This document shows positions 54,988 to 63,996 of a stretch of DNA of 64,000 nucleotides, piece after piece. Source of the DNA: Streptomyces sp. Ru73 (lineage in GTDB: Bacteria; Actinomycetota; Actinomycetes; Streptomycetales; Streptomycetaceae); contig NZ_PQSQ01000034.1 in the NCBI RefSeq assembly GCF_002920575.1, positions 1-64,000 of the forward strand, written 5' to 3'. Below the pieces are notes generated by a model. The model saw nothing but the letters and a program-made list of their open reading frames with translations, did not search any database and was not told the origin of the DNA. Position 1 is the stretch's first letter; every line of letters begins with the position of its first letter. A program made the position numbers and the translations under genes.

Positions 54988-55950
54988 ATGCGCCGAGGGA
55001 GTGTGTGGGCCGGGGTCTGCGGGGTGCTGGCCGTCGTGTGTCTGACGGCGGCGCCGCAGGCCGGGCGGGCCGCTGCGGCACAGCGCGGGCAGCCGGCGGC
55101 GGAGGCGCAGCGCGGCGCCGACCCGTACGTGGGGACGTATGCGTACGGCACGGGGAAGCGGCAGACCATCGGGGTCTACCGGGCCGCCGGCCAGGACGTC
55201 CGGCCGGCGGTGATGATCCTGCACGGCGGGTACTGGGCGCAGGACTCCGACTGGAGCGGCTGGGCACGGAAGCTGGCCGACCGCGGCTTCGTCGTCTTCG
55301 ACGTGGACTACCGGCTGAACACCGACGCGCCCTGGCCCGCGCAGCGCACCGACGCGCTCACCGCGCTGCGCTGGATCCACGCCCAGACCGCCCGCTTCCG
55401 CGCCGATCCCCGGCGGATCGTGCTGCTCGGCTCGTCGGCGGGCGGCCAGATCGCGGCGAACACCGCGGAGTACGCAGCCGGCACCGCCTACCGGCCGGCC
55501 GGGGTGGTCGCGCTGTCGCCGGTCGCCGATCCGTACCTGGCGTGGCGGGACGGCGCCCGCGCCGGTGCCTCGGCCGAGCAGCGCCGGCTGCGGCGCGAGG
55601 CGCAGAAGCTCGCGGGATGCGACCCGAAGGCCAAGAAGGCGCCGGCGGTGGCGGCGGCCGGGTGCCGGGCCGTGTGGGACGACATGGCCGCACGCACCTG
55701 GGCGCCCGGCGGACCGAAGCGGCCCGGCGGGCCCGGGATGCCGATGCTGCTGCTGCACTTCGCGCACGACTTCGTCCCCGTGGCGCACTCGCGGAGCCTG
55801 GCGAAGGCCGAGCCAGCGGCCACGGTGTCGGTCGTGCCCGGGACGGGCCACGGCATGACGGCGCTCACCCGCCCGGAGACCGAGCGCCGGGTGGTGAACT
55901 GGCTGCTGGCCAGGACGGAGCGGGCGGCGGACCGCGCGGCGCGCCCGTAG
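54988..55950 (+). CDS. Exported alpha/beta hydrolase
   Basis: 320 residues from ATG 54988, with a signal peptide (RRGSVWAGVCGVLAVVCLTAAPQAGRAAA). The hydrolase domain has the oxyanion HGGYW, the nucleophile elbow LLGSSAGGQIAAN with the central Ser, an Asp near LHFAHDFVPV and the catalytic His in GTGHGMTAL. It resembles BD-FAE/esterase-lipase types, so an ester or amide outside the membrane is the likely substrate. Two Cys (GCDPKAKKAPAVAAAGC) could form a disulfide. It converges on the surface-protein operon. Confidence 0.88.
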   Translation: MRRGSVWAGVCGVLAVVCLTAAPQAGRAAAAQRGQPAAEAQRGADPYVGTYAYGTGKRQTIGVYRAAGQDVRPAVMILHGGYWAQDSDWSGWARKLADRGFVVFDVDYRLNTDAPWPAQRTDALTALRWIHAQTARFRADPRRIVLLGSSAGGQIAANTAEYAAGTAYRPAGVVALSPVADPYLAWRDGARAGASAEQRRLRREAQKLAGCDPKAKKAPAVAAAGCRAVWDDMAARTWAPGGPKRPGGPGMPMLLLHFAHDFVPVAHSRSLAKAEPAATVSVVPGTGHGMTALTRPETERRVVNWLLARTERAADRAARP

Positions 55951-56016
55951 GCACACCGCCCGGCCCCGCCGGCCGGCCCGTGGCGCGGCCGCGCGCCGCC
56001 GCCCCGTCCCGGTCGC

Positions 56017-57486
56017 TCAGCGCCGCAGGTAGCGGCGCGGCATGAAGGTGAAGACGGCGCCGCCGAGCAGGATCACGGTGCCGGCGGCCAGCCCGAGCGC
56101 CTGCAGGCCGCCGTGGTCGGCAGCCCCGGTGTCGGCGAGGCCGCCGGCGCCGCCCGCGGAGCCCGCGGCACCGCCGCTGCCCGTGCCGCCGCCGCTCGCG
56201 TCACCGCCGCTGGTTCCTCCGGAGCCGGTGCCGCCGCTCGCGCCGCCCGGCTGGGCACTGGTGTCCAGTTCCAGCGAGACGCCCGGGTCCTTCTCCGGCG
56301 TGCAGGTCGTCGTCGTACCCATGGCCTTGACCGTCAGGACGCCGGGCGTGAGCGTGGCCTTGCCGCTGGCGCCGGGCTTGTACGTGCCCTTGAGGTCGGG
56401 GATCTCGATGGGGTCGCCGGACTTGATCTCCTTCTTGTTGGCCGGGCCCTCGACGTGCACCGTGCCCTTGTCGGCGCCGCCCAGCTTCACCTCCATCGTC
56501 GGCTTGACCGAGTCCTTGGGGATGTCCGCCGGGCTGTCCATCACGGACTTGGCGAACTTCACGGTCAGGTCGAAGGCGCCGCCCTTCTTGGTGCCGTTGA
56601 TCTGCACCGGCGAGGTGGCCTTCTTGTCCCCGATCGGCGTCTTGCAGGCGTACGGGACGTCGACCTGCTTGCCCTTGTACGCGGTGCCGTCGGGGTCGCC
56701 GTTGCCGCCGCCGGAGCCGCCGCCCGTGCTCCCGCCCGACGCTCCGGAGACACCGCCGGAGGACGAACCCCCGGTGCCCGAGCCGCCGGTGTCCGATCCG
56801 CCGGAGGACGACCCGCCGGAGGACGACCCGCCGGACGTCGACGTACCGCCCGAGCCGGACCCGCCCGAGGCCGAGCCGCCCGACGAGGACCCGCCCGACG
56901 AGCCGCTGCCGTCCGTGACCTTGATCGTGAGGGCCGGCTTCACCTTCTCCTTCGGCGTGCACTTGGTGTCCGTCGAGACCGGCTTGTTGACGTTGATCGT
57001 GTACGCGCCCGGGGTCAGCGTGACCTCCCCCGGCTTCTCCAGCTTCAGCCTGCCCGTCATGTCGGACAGCGCCATCGGGCTGTTCTTCGGTATCGGCGGG
57101 TTCTGCCGCAGGCCCTTCATGGCGATCTCACCGGCCTGCGCGCCGGCCGCCGTCAGCACCCCGGTCGGCAGCACGGTGTCCTTGCCAAGGTCCAGTACGT
57201 CCGGGTTCTTCGACGCAGCCGTGACCGTCTTCCACACCACCTCGACCGTGTCGCCCACCTTCGCCGTGGCCGGCGCGCTGATCTCGACCTCGGTCGTGCC
57301 CCGCACCGGGTCCAGGCCCGAGATGGGCGGCGGGACGCACTCGGTCGCGTACGACACCGCGCTCGCGGCGGCCGGCAGGCCCGGTACCGGGTCCGCCGCC
57401 GCTGCCGTGCCGGACACCGCCAGCAGCCCCGCGCCCGCGAGCATCAGCGCGCTGCCGGCCGCGGCCGCTCTCCTCCGTTGCCTCAT
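56017..57486 (-). CDS. Wall-anchored protein with two beta domains and LADTG sorting signal
   Basis: 489 residues, ATG at 57486. Signal peptide (1-31). A first Cys-containing beta domain (about 45-190) and a second (about 278-405, with PYACKTPIGDKK and TVKAMGTTTTCTP) are joined by an ~80-residue Gly/Ser linker. After another Gly-rich stretch come LADTG (450-454), a hydrophobic helix and the positive tail RRYLRR. LAxTG is the motif recognised by streptomycete class E sortase. The domain resembles what I believe is DUF6801. Its start overlaps the previous stop by one base (TGATG). Last gene of a four-gene operon; ligand unknown. Confidence 0.8.
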   Translation of the reverse strand: MRQRRRAAAAGSALMLAGAGLLAVSGTAAAADPVPGLPAAASAVSYATECVPPPISGLDPVRGTTEVEISAPATAKVGDTVEVVWKTVTAASKNPDVLDLGKDTVLPTGVLTAAGAQAGEIAMKGLRQNPPIPKNSPMALSDMTGRLKLEKPGEVTLTPGAYTINVNKPVSTDTKCTPKEKVKPALTIKVTDGSGSSGGSSSGGSASGGSGSGGTSTSGGSSSGGSSSGGSDTGGSGTGGSSSGGVSGASGGSTGGGSGGGNGDPDGTAYKGKQVDVPYACKTPIGDKKATSPVQINGTKKGGAFDLTVKFAKSVMDSPADIPKDSVKPTMEVKLGGADKGTVHVEGPANKKEIKSGDPIEIPDLKGTYKPGASGKATLTPGVLTVKAMGTTTTCTPEKDPGVSLELDTSAQPGGASGGTGSGGTSGGDASGGGTGSGGAAGSAGGAGGLADTGAADHGGLQALGLAAGTVILLGGAVFTFMPRRYLRR

Positions 57487-58553
57487 CACGAAGTACCTTT
57501 CGACGTCGGTCGCTCGGTGGATGTGGTGATGGACGGTGCGGTGTCCGGGGTGAACCAGGGCAGGGCGCGCGGTGCCGTGCCGTCGGCGGGTACCGCCCCG
57601 GGCGCCGGGCCGCGCGGCCTGACCTTGTCGACGATCGCCATGCCGACGCGGAAGACCGCGGCCGGCACGACGACGCACAGCAGGATCCAGAAGAGGGTCA
57701 CGCCCCACGGCCGGCTGACCTGCCACGGCTGCTCGGCCAGCACCTTCCCGCCGTACTTCACGGCGACCGTGTAGTCGCCGTGCGCGCCGGCCGCCAGCTC
57801 GACCGGCACTGTGACCCGGGCCTTCCGCCCGGCCGGGATGGTGCCCCGCCACTGCTGGTCCTCCCACTGCGGGGCGAGGACGCCGTGCCCGGTGCCGACC
57901 CGGAAGACCGGGTTCTTCGCGGGGTCGGTGCCGAGGTTGCCGACCGTGAGCACCAGCTCCCGCTGCGGGGGCGCGCCGAACCAGGTCAGCAGGTTCGAGC
58001 TGCCGCGCAGCCGGGCCGGGGCCAGGACGGCCAGCCGGCCGCCGCCGGTCCGCTCGGGCAGCGGGGCCACCGGATGCCCCGCGACGGTGAACGGCGCGTC
58101 GGCCGCGGCGCTCCGGCCGGTCACGGTGGCCACGTGGACGACGCACGGGCACGGCTTCGGCGGTTCGGCGACCGGCAGCCGCGCGTGGAAGCGGCCGTCC
58201 TTGCCGGTGGTGACGGCGCGGCCGTCGGCGTTGGCGCAGGCGTTGGTCCCGCCGATCATGTTCTGGCCGCAGATCACCAGGGTGAGCAGGGCCTTCGGCC
58301 GCCAGCCGGTGCCGGTCACGGTGATCGAGCCACCCTTGCCCGCCTGCCGCTGGGAGAGCTGCACGGCGGGCTTGCCGCCGTCGCCGTCCGCCGCCCGTGC
58401 CGTACCGGCCAGGGGCGGTACGACGAGCCCGGCGGCGAGGGCCAGCGCGGCGACGGCCGACGCCCGGCGGCCCGCCCCTCGCCGCCGGGCGGCCGTACCG
58501 GTGCCGGCCGGCCGCCGGACCGCCGCCGGCCGTCCGTCGCGTACGCCGCTCAT
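57486..58553 (-). CDS. Exported membrane protein with neocarzinostatin-like Ig domain
   Basis: 355 residues from ATG 58553, overlapping the preceding stop (ATGA). An Arg-rich N-terminus leads into a signal peptide (VAALALAAGLVVPPLAGTARA). Residues ~62-155 look like an Ig-type fold of the neocarzinostatin kind (GGSITVTGTGWRPKALLTLVICGQNM, then CANADGR, VTTGKDGRFHARL, PCPCVVHV), with Cys positions for disulfides. A second beta region follows, then one membrane helix (about 295-318) and a Pro/Thr-rich cytoplasmic tail. No enzyme motif is seen. Tight coupling to both neighbours suggests a membrane partner of the anchored proteins. Confidence 0.75.
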   Translation of the reverse strand: MSGVRDGRPAAVRRPAGTGTAARRRGAGRRASAVAALALAAGLVVPPLAGTARAADGDGGKPAVQLSQRQAGKGGSITVTGTGWRPKALLTLVICGQNMIGGTNACANADGRAVTTGKDGRFHARLPVAEPPKPCPCVVHVATVTGRSAAADAPFTVAGHPVAPLPERTGGGRLAVLAPARLRGSSNLLTWFGAPPQRELVLTVGNLGTDPAKNPVFRVGTGHGVLAPQWEDQQWRGTIPAGRKARVTVPVELAAGAHGDYTVAVKYGGKVLAEQPWQVSRPWGVTLFWILLCVVVPAAVFRVGMAIVDKVRPRGPAPGAVPADGTAPRALPWFTPDTAPSITTSTERPTSKGTS

Positions 58554-59449
58554 GCCGGCACCCCCGTCGCCAACTCCCGCCCCGCGTCCGCCTCTTGGTC
58601 CGGCGTGGCGGCCCCGGCCGCGCGCCGCCGCCGCAGGTACCAGCCGCCTGCAGCGGCGCCTGCCCCGGCGCACAGCAGGCCCAGCGCGCCCCACGGCACC
58701 GCCGTGTACGTCGCGCGGGCCGTGCCGTGCGCGCCGCCCGCCGCCGTGGCGGTGACCGTCAGGTCCACGGAGTCCAGCGCGGGCGGGTCCTGCCAGGTCT
58801 CGGTACGGGTGATCCGGCGGCCCGGCGGCAGCCCGTCGGGGAGCCGGTGCGCCGTGCGGCGCAGCGCGCTGCCGAGCAGCCCGTCCGCGCGGACCGCGAC
58901 CCGCGGGTCCAGCGTGGTGTTGCCGCGGTTGACCAGGTCGTACCGGACGACGGCCGTACCGCCGCGGTCCGCGACGGAGACGTTCTCCACGGTGAGGGCC
59001 GCCAGCGTGGGCCCGGCGACCCGCAGGTGGACCGGTACGGAAGCGGTCCGCGCGCCCGGGCCCGTGTCCCGTACGGCGAGCGCGGCCGGGTGGTCGCCGG
59101 GCAGCGCGTCGCGCGGCACCGTGACCGTGAACGGCACCTCGGCGCGGGTGCGCGGCGGCACCTGCACCGTCCGCGCCGCGGTGACGAGCCAGGCACCGGA
59201 CCCCGACCCGCCGCGGCCGGCGGCGCGCAGGGTGAACGTCCGGGCTCTGTCACCGGAGTTGGTGAGCGCGAGCCGGTCGGTGAGCACGCTGCCGGGGCCG
59301 CCCTCCAGGTAGAAGTACGGGCGCGCGTGCGTTCCCGCGGGCGCCGCGAACCGCCCGCCGTCCGCTGCGGCGGACGGCGGCGCGCAGGGCAGCGCGGCGA
59401 CGGTCAGCGCGGCCGCTCCCGCGGCGGCGGCACGGATACGGCAGGGCAT
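58550..59449 (-). CDS. Exported DUF916/WxL-interacting-like beta protein
   Basis: 299 residues from ATG 59449, with GGGAG eight bases before. Signal peptide (about 1-29). The N-terminal beta domain RPYFYLEGGPGSVLTDRLALTNSGDRARTFTL resembles the peptidoglycan-binding part of DUF916 proteins, which in Firmicutes work with WxL surface proteins. A second Ig-like domain (ALTVENVSVADRGGTAVVRYDLVNRGNTTLDP) precedes a membrane helix (about 244-263) and an Arg-rich tail. It lies 54 bases after the LPQTG gene and overlaps the next one. The family call rests on pattern only. Confidence 0.7.
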   Translation of the reverse strand: MPCRIRAAAAGAAALTVAALPCAPPSAAADGGRFAAPAGTHARPYFYLEGGPGSVLTDRLALTNSGDRARTFTLRAAGRGGSGSGAWLVTAARTVQVPPRTRAEVPFTVTVPRDALPGDHPAALAVRDTGPGARTASVPVHLRVAGPTLAALTVENVSVADRGGTAVVRYDLVNRGNTTLDPRVAVRADGLLGSALRRTAHRLPDGLPPGRRITRTETWQDPPALDSVDLTVTATAAGGAHGTARATYTAVPWGALGLLCAGAGAAAGGWYLRRRRAAGAATPDQEADAGRELATGVPA

Positions 59450-59503
59450 CGGCGGCTCCCGGTGCTGGTACGGGCTCGTCGTCCTCGTGCGGCGCCCGGC
59501 GCG

Positions 59504-60190
59504 TCAGGCGCGCTGCTGCCGGCGGCGGGTCAGCCAGAGCGTGCCGGCGGCCCCGGCGAGCAGCACGGTGCCGCCGAGGGTGCCCAGCGCCACGGCGTCG
59601 TCGGCGGGCCCGGTCTGCGGCAGCTCGCCGCCGGACGGTGCCGACGAGCCGCCGCTCCCCTTGACGTCCAGGGAGAGCGCGGGCTTGGGGTTGTTGCTGG
59701 GCGTGCAGGTGGTGGTCGTGCCCATCGCCTTGATGGTGAGCGTGGAGGCCGTGAAGGTGACCTTGCCGCTCTTCTTCGGCGTGTACGTCCCGCTCAAGTC
59801 GCTGATCTTGATGGGGGTGTTGGCGGGGATCGCCTTGTCGTTGGGCGGCCCGGACACCGGTACGTCTCCGCTCTCGGCGCCGCCGAGCTTGATGAGCGCG
59901 CTGGGCTTCATCGCGCCCTTGCCCAGCTCGATGGGGCTGGAGGAGACGCCCTTCTGGAAGGACATCACGAGCTTGTAGCCGTCGCCGGACTCGGTGGACT
60001 TGATGTCGATGGGCGAGACGGCGCCCTTGTTGCCGATCGGCGTCTTGCACTGGTAGTTGACGTCGACGACCTCGGCGTGCGCGGCGGGGGCCGCGAGCAT
60101 CACCGACGTCGCCGCGGTGAGCAGCACGGCGGCCGCCGGTCCGGCCGGGCCCGTGCGGCGCCGGCTGCGCTGGGCGTTGAAGCGGGCCAC
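59504..60190 (-). CDS. Small wall-anchored beta-domain protein with LPQTG sorting signal
   Basis: 228 residues from the GTG at 60190, six bases after GGGGAG; an upstream start at 60259 is less likely. Signal peptide about 1-39. One beta domain (46-~176) carries NYQCKTPIGNK and IKAMGTTTTCTP, the same landmarks as the second domain of the LADTG protein. Then come a short Ser/Gly linker, LPQTG (190-194), a hydrophobic helix and RRRQQRA. It looks like the product of duplication within the operon. The two related proteins carry different sorting motifs. Confidence 0.8.
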   Translation of the reverse strand: MARFNAQRSRRRTGPAGPAAAVLLTAATSVMLAAPAAHAEVVDVNYQCKTPIGNKGAVSPIDIKSTESGDGYKLVMSFQKGVSSSPIELGKGAMKPSALIKLGGAESGDVPVSGPPNDKAIPANTPIKISDLSGTYTPKKSGKVTFTASTLTIKAMGTTTTCTPSNNPKPALSLDVKGSGGSSAPSGGELPQTGPADDAVALGTLGGTVLLAGAAGTLWLTRRRQQRA

Positions 60191-60421
60191 CTCGATCTCC
60201 CCTTCTTCCGGTGAGCGCACCGCCGGACGTAACTGACGGCACATCAGATTGGGCGTCAAGGTACGCCGGGGGCCCTGGAGAGGGAAGAGAGAGCGCAGAA
60301 GGGAAGCGCGGAGCCCGCCTGCCGGCAGAAGAAAACCGCCCCCGCCGGAACGGCGTGAGCGGTGCAGTGCGGGTGAGGTGACGAAGGCGGCGATCCGGTA
60401 CCGGTACCACCGCCCACTTCG

Positions 60422-60922
60422 CTACGAGGGCGCGGCCAGCTCCGCCCAGACGGTCTTGCCGGCCCCGTCGGGATTGCGGACGACGCCCCAGTCCAGGCAG
60501 AGCCGCTGGACGATGAACATGCCGTGGCCGCCGGGGCGGCCGGCGCGGTGCGGGGTGCGCGGCGCCGGCGAGCCCGCCCCGAGGTCGGTGACCTCCAGGC
60601 GCAGCATCTTGGCGTTGCAGCGCAGCCGCAGTTCCTCCGGGCCCTCGGCGTGCAGGCAGGCGTTGGTGACCAGCTCCGACACGACGAGCAGGACGTCCTC
60701 GGCGGCAGCGCGCTGATCGGCGCCCGCGGCCGGCAGCCAGCCCCAGTCGTGCAGCGCCTGCCGGGCGAAGTCACGGGCACGAGCGACAGCGCCACGGGCG
60801 CCCGCGAGGCGCAGCCTGCGGACCTGACCGGCCGGAGCGGTGGTGGCCGGGGTGGCGGCGGCGCCGGCGTTCCCCTGGTCCGGGCCCAGATCGCCCGGCG
60901 GGTACGGCCGGGTGGTGCTCAT
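60422..60922 (-). CDS. prsI: Anti-sigma factor, serine kinase-like ATPase (PrsI-like)
   Basis: 166 residues, ATG at 60922 with GGTGAAG upstream. GHKL-type ATP-binding domain of the RsbW/SpoIIAB family: VVSELVTNACLHA (N box, ~81-92), VTDLGAGSP (G1, 111-119) and GGHGMFIVQRL (131-141). The N-terminal ~40 residues are a low-complexity extension. By partner switching it would hold the sigma factor and release it when bound by the unphosphorylated STAS protein. The gene order with a STAS gene and a divergent sigma gene matches the S. coelicolor sigI locus, so I assign it as prsI-like. Confidence 0.85.
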   Translation of the reverse strand: MSTTRPYPPGDLGPDQGNAGAAATPATTAPAGQVRRLRLAGARGAVARARDFARQALHDWGWLPAAGADQRAAAEDVLLVVSELVTNACLHAEGPEELRLRCNAKMLRLEVTDLGAGSPAPRTPHRAGRPGGHGMFIVQRLCLDWGVVRNPDGAGKTVWAELAAPS

Positions 60923-61117
60923 CAGCGCTTCACCTCACCGATTCGCCTTTTCACGGATGACGGATACCTGACGGGTTCAAAAAGATTCAGATGTCTCCTG
61001 CCCGGCCGGACCGTGAGAACACCCACTTCTTGGGGACGGAAGTTGTGACGGACCCAACGCGACCGGAATCGGCCCTTCCGCAGACCTTCCGTCACAGCCG
61101 CCCCCTGAGCATCCGGC

Positions 61118-61489
61118 TCAGTCGGCGGCCAGCGCCGCGTCGACCGTGTCGTGCACGGTGAAGACCGCGTCCGCGCCGGTGATCTCGAAGACCCGGGCCA
61201 CCACCGGCTGCATCGCCGCCAGGTGCACCCCGCCGCCTTCCGCCTCCACCTTCAGACGGGCCCCGAGCAGGACGTTCAGCCCCGTGGAATCCATGAACTC
61301 CAGTTGCGAACAGTCCACGACCAATCGCACAAAGCCATCGGCAACACAGCCCTCGAGCGACTCGCGCAACAACTCCGCGGTGTGGTGATCCAGCTCACCC
61401 GCCGCGGTGACGACCGCACTGGCGCCGTGCTGGCGGACCCCGACGTGGAGCCGTCCCCGGCTTGCACTGCCGACCGTCCCACGGTCCAT
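61118..61489 (-). CDS. arsI: STAS-domain anti-anti-sigma factor (ArsI-like)
   Basis: 123 residues from ATG 61489 with GAGGGG upstream. Single STAS domain, with the phosphorylatable Ser68 in VVDCSQLEFMDSTGLNVLL. When unphosphorylated it would bind the anti-sigma ATPase and free the sigma factor. It lies 195 bases before prsI on the same strand and is divergent from the sigma gene across ~260 bases of AT-richer DNA. That gap is the likely control region, possibly read by the sigma factor itself. Confidence 0.87.
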   Translation of the reverse strand: MDRGTVGSASRGRLHVGVRQHGASAVVTAAGELDHHTAELLRESLEGCVADGFVRLVVDCSQLEFMDSTGLNVLLGARLKVEAEGGGVHLAAMQPVVARVFEITGADAVFTVHDTVDAALAAD

Positions 61490-61751
61490 GCGCGCGCACC
61501 CCTCTTGCTGTCTCGGCGTCTGATTCTGCTTACGACTGCGCACGTCGAAGCCTACGCCTTAGATACGCAGGCTGGTACCCGAACAATACGCGTACTTACA
61601 CGAATACGGACAACACGCACTTGCCTTCTTCAGGTGAAGGCGGGTAGGCGTAGAAGGAACACATTCGAAACAGCCGGCTTTGGAGGCGCCGCAGACCGCA
61701 GCTTCACGTACAGGCATCGGCAGCCATATGCCGAGAACGATGGAGGACACC

Positions 61752-62684
61752 ATGTCACCCCGGCTCGACGAAGTGCGCACCGACCACACCACGGACAACG
61801 CGTCGTCGACACCCCTGTCCGAACAGATCCCTGCCCAGCACCTGCCGATCGATGCCACCGGATTCGACGGAATGCCGGAGATCGACGGCCTGCCCGAGAT
61901 CCCGCCCTACGACGAGGTCGGACCGGTCGACGCCCGGGCGCTCTCCAAGACGCTCTTCCGGCGGCTGGAGACCCTGGAAGAGGGCACGCACGAGTACGCG
62001 TACGTCCGCAACACCCTGGTCGAGCTCAACCTCGCCCTGGTGAAGTTCGCGGCCTCCCGGTTCCGCTCCCGCAGCGAGCCCATGGAGGACATCGTCCAGG
62101 TCGGCACCATAGGCCTGATCAAGGCGATCGACCGCTTCGAACTGGACCGCGGAGTAGAGTTCCCCACTTTCGCCATGCCGACGATCGTCGGCGAGATCAA
62201 GCGTTTCTTCCGCGACACCAGCTGGTCGGTACGGGTCCCGCGGCGCCTGCAGGAGCTGCGCCTGGACCTGGCCAAGGCCGGTGACGAGCTGGCGCAGAAG
62301 CTCGACCGCGCACCCACCGTGAGCGAGCTGGCCGAGCGCCTGTCCATCACCAAGGACGAGGTCGTCGAGGGGATGGCCGCGAGCAACGCGTACACCGCGA
62401 GCTCGCTGGACGCCCAGCCCGAGGAGGACGACACCGAGGGCGCGCTGGCGGACCGGATCGGCTACGAGGACCACGGGCTCGAGGGCATCGAGTACGTCGA
62501 GTCCCTGAAGCCGCTGATCGCGGAGCTCCCGCCGCGCGATCGCAAGATCCTCTCCCTCCGCTTCGTCGCGAACATGACGCAGTCGGAGATCGGCGAGGAG
62601 CTGGGCATCTCGCAGATGCACGTCTCCCGCCTGCTGTCCCGCACCTTGGTCCGGCTCCGCAAGGGCCTGATGATCGAGGAGTGA
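61752..62684 (+). CDS. sigI: Sigma-B/F-family RNA polymerase sigma factor (SigI-like)
   Basis: I take the ATG at 61752, five bases after GGAGG, giving 310 residues; ATGs at 61728 and 61740 are in frame. An acidic Pro-rich N-terminal extension (about 1-60) precedes region 2 (VELNLALVKFAASRFRSRSEPMEDIVQVGTIGLIKAIDRFELDRGVEFPTFAMPTIVGEIKRFF). Region 3 and the region 4 helix-turn-helix follow (LPPRDRKILSLRFVANMTQSEIGEELGISQMHVSRLL). It belongs to the stress/sporulation sigma group of streptomycetes. The neighbouring prsI and arsI genes support assignment to sigI. Confidence 0.9.
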   Translation: MSPRLDEVRTDHTTDNASSTPLSEQIPAQHLPIDATGFDGMPEIDGLPEIPPYDEVGPVDARALSKTLFRRLETLEEGTHEYAYVRNTLVELNLALVKFAASRFRSRSEPMEDIVQVGTIGLIKAIDRFELDRGVEFPTFAMPTIVGEIKRFFRDTSWSVRVPRRLQELRLDLAKAGDELAQKLDRAPTVSELAERLSITKDEVVEGMAASNAYTASSLDAQPEEDDTEGALADRIGYEDHGLEGIEYVESLKPLIAELPPRDRKILSLRFVANMTQSEIGEELGISQMHVSRLLSRTLVRLRKGLMIEE

Positions 62685-62733
62685 GCGACCGCGGTCACGG
62701 CGCCCGTACGCCGGACCGCGCGGAGGAGGGCCG

Positions 62734-62752
62734 GCCCCGAGCACCTCGGGGC
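62734..62752. terminator. Terminator between sigI and hutI
   Basis: GCCCCGAG-CAC-CTCGGGGC, eight base pairs, followed by GGGCCCCCTTT. It would serve the convergent sigma and hutI genes. Confidence 0.7.
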
Positions 62753-62826
62753 GGGCCCCCTTTCGCTTTTCCGGGCCGTTCGGCCGGGGCGGGCACCCTT
62801 TCCGCGCCCCGGCCGCCCGGAGCGCC

Positions 62827-63996
62827 TCAGACGGCGCGTACGCCCGCGCGCCAGACCTCCGTGACCAGGGGCACACCCGGGCGGTAGGCGAGGTGGACGT
62901 GCGAGGGGGCGTCCAGGAGCGCGAGGTCGGCGCGGGCGCCGGGGGTGAGACGGCCCACATCGGTGCGGCGCAGGGCCTGCGCGCCGCCGGCCGTGGCCGA
63001 CCAGATCGCCTCGTCGGGCGTCATCTTCATGTCGCGGACGGCGAGCGCGATGCAGAACGGCATCGAGGACGTGAAGGACGAGCCGGGGTTGCAGTCCGTG
63101 GAGAGCGCGACCGTGGCTCCCGCGTCCAGCAGACGGCGCGCGTCGGGCCACTCGGCGCGGGTGGAGAACTCCGCGCCGGGCAGCAGCGTGGCCACGGTGT
63201 TGCCCTGGGCCAGCGCGTCCACGTCCGCGTCCGTGAGGTGCGTGCAGTGGTCGGCGGAGGCCGCGTCCAGCTCCACGCCCAGCTGCACGCCGGGCCCGTA
63301 GGAGAGCTGGTTGGCGTGGATGCGGGGCAGCAGGCCGCGCTCCTTGCCCGCCGTGAGGATCGCGCGGGCCTGGTCGCCGTCGAAGGCGCCCTTCTCGCAG
63401 AACACGTCGATCCAGCGCGCGTGCGGAGCGCAGGCGTCCAGCATCGGGCCGGTGACGAGGCTCACGTACCCGGCCGGGTCCTCGGCGTAGTCCGGCGAGA
63501 CGATGTGCGCGCCGAGGTAGGTGACCTCGTCGGTGTGCGCGGCCGCGATGCGCAGCGCGCGGGCCTCGTCCTCGACGGTGAGGCCGTACCCGGACTTGGT
63601 CTCGAAGGTCGTGGTGCCCTGGCGCAGCGCCTCCGCCATGTAGTGCGCGACGTTCGCGGACAGCTCCTCGTCGGTGGCGGCCCGGGTCGCGGCCACCGTC
63701 GTGCGGATGCCGCCGGCCGAGTAGGCGCGCCCCGACATCCGGGCGTTGAACTCCTGCGTGCGGTCGCCGCCGAAGACCAGGTGGGAGTGGGAGTCGACGA
63801 AGCCGGGGATGGCGGCCCTGCCGCCCGCGTCGTGGACGGTGTCGGCGGCCGGCGCGCTGCCGCTGGGCCCCACCCAGGCGACGCGGTCGCCCTCGAAGAC
63901 GACGGCGGCGTCCTCGATCAGGCCGATCGGGCCGGCGCCGAGCGAGGGATCGTTGGTGACCAGGCTGCCGATGTGCGTGATGGCGGTGGACGACAT
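62827..63996 (-). CDS. hutI: Imidazolonepropionase
   Basis: Third step of histidine breakdown: opens imidazolone propionate to N-formimino-glutamate. 389 residues from ATG 63996, complete in the window. Amidohydrolase landmarks: [20 protein letters not shown] (HxH metal site), [50 protein letters not shown] and [18 protein letters not shown] with the metal-binding Asp. The C-terminal part returns to the small beta-domain ([22 protein letters not shown]). Other hut genes are not visible and may lie beyond the right edge. Confidence 0.96.
   Translation of the reverse strand: MSSTAITHIGSLVTNDPSLGAGPIGLIEDAAVVFEGDRVAWVGPSGSAPAADTVHDAGGRAAIPGFVDSHSHLVFGGDRTQEFNARMSGRAYSAGGIRTTVAATRAATDEELSANVAHYMAEALRQGTTTFETKSGYGLTVEDEARALRIAAAHTDEVTYLGAHIVSPDYAEDPAGYVSLVTGPMLDACAPHARWIDVFCEKGAFDGDQARAILTAGKERGLLPRIHANQLSYGPGVQLGVELDAASADHCTHLTDADVDALAQGNTVATLLPGAEFSTRAEWPDARRLLDAGATVALSTDCNPGSSFTSSMPFCIALAVRDMKMTPDEAIWSATAGGAQALRRTDVGRLTPGARADLALLDAPSHVHLAYRPGVPLVTEVWRAGVRAV

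Noticed and set aside
57486..58152. Upstream extension of the LADTG protein to 711 residues
   Set aside because: The extension is out-of-frame shadow of the preceding gene; a signal peptide begins at the ATG at 57486.
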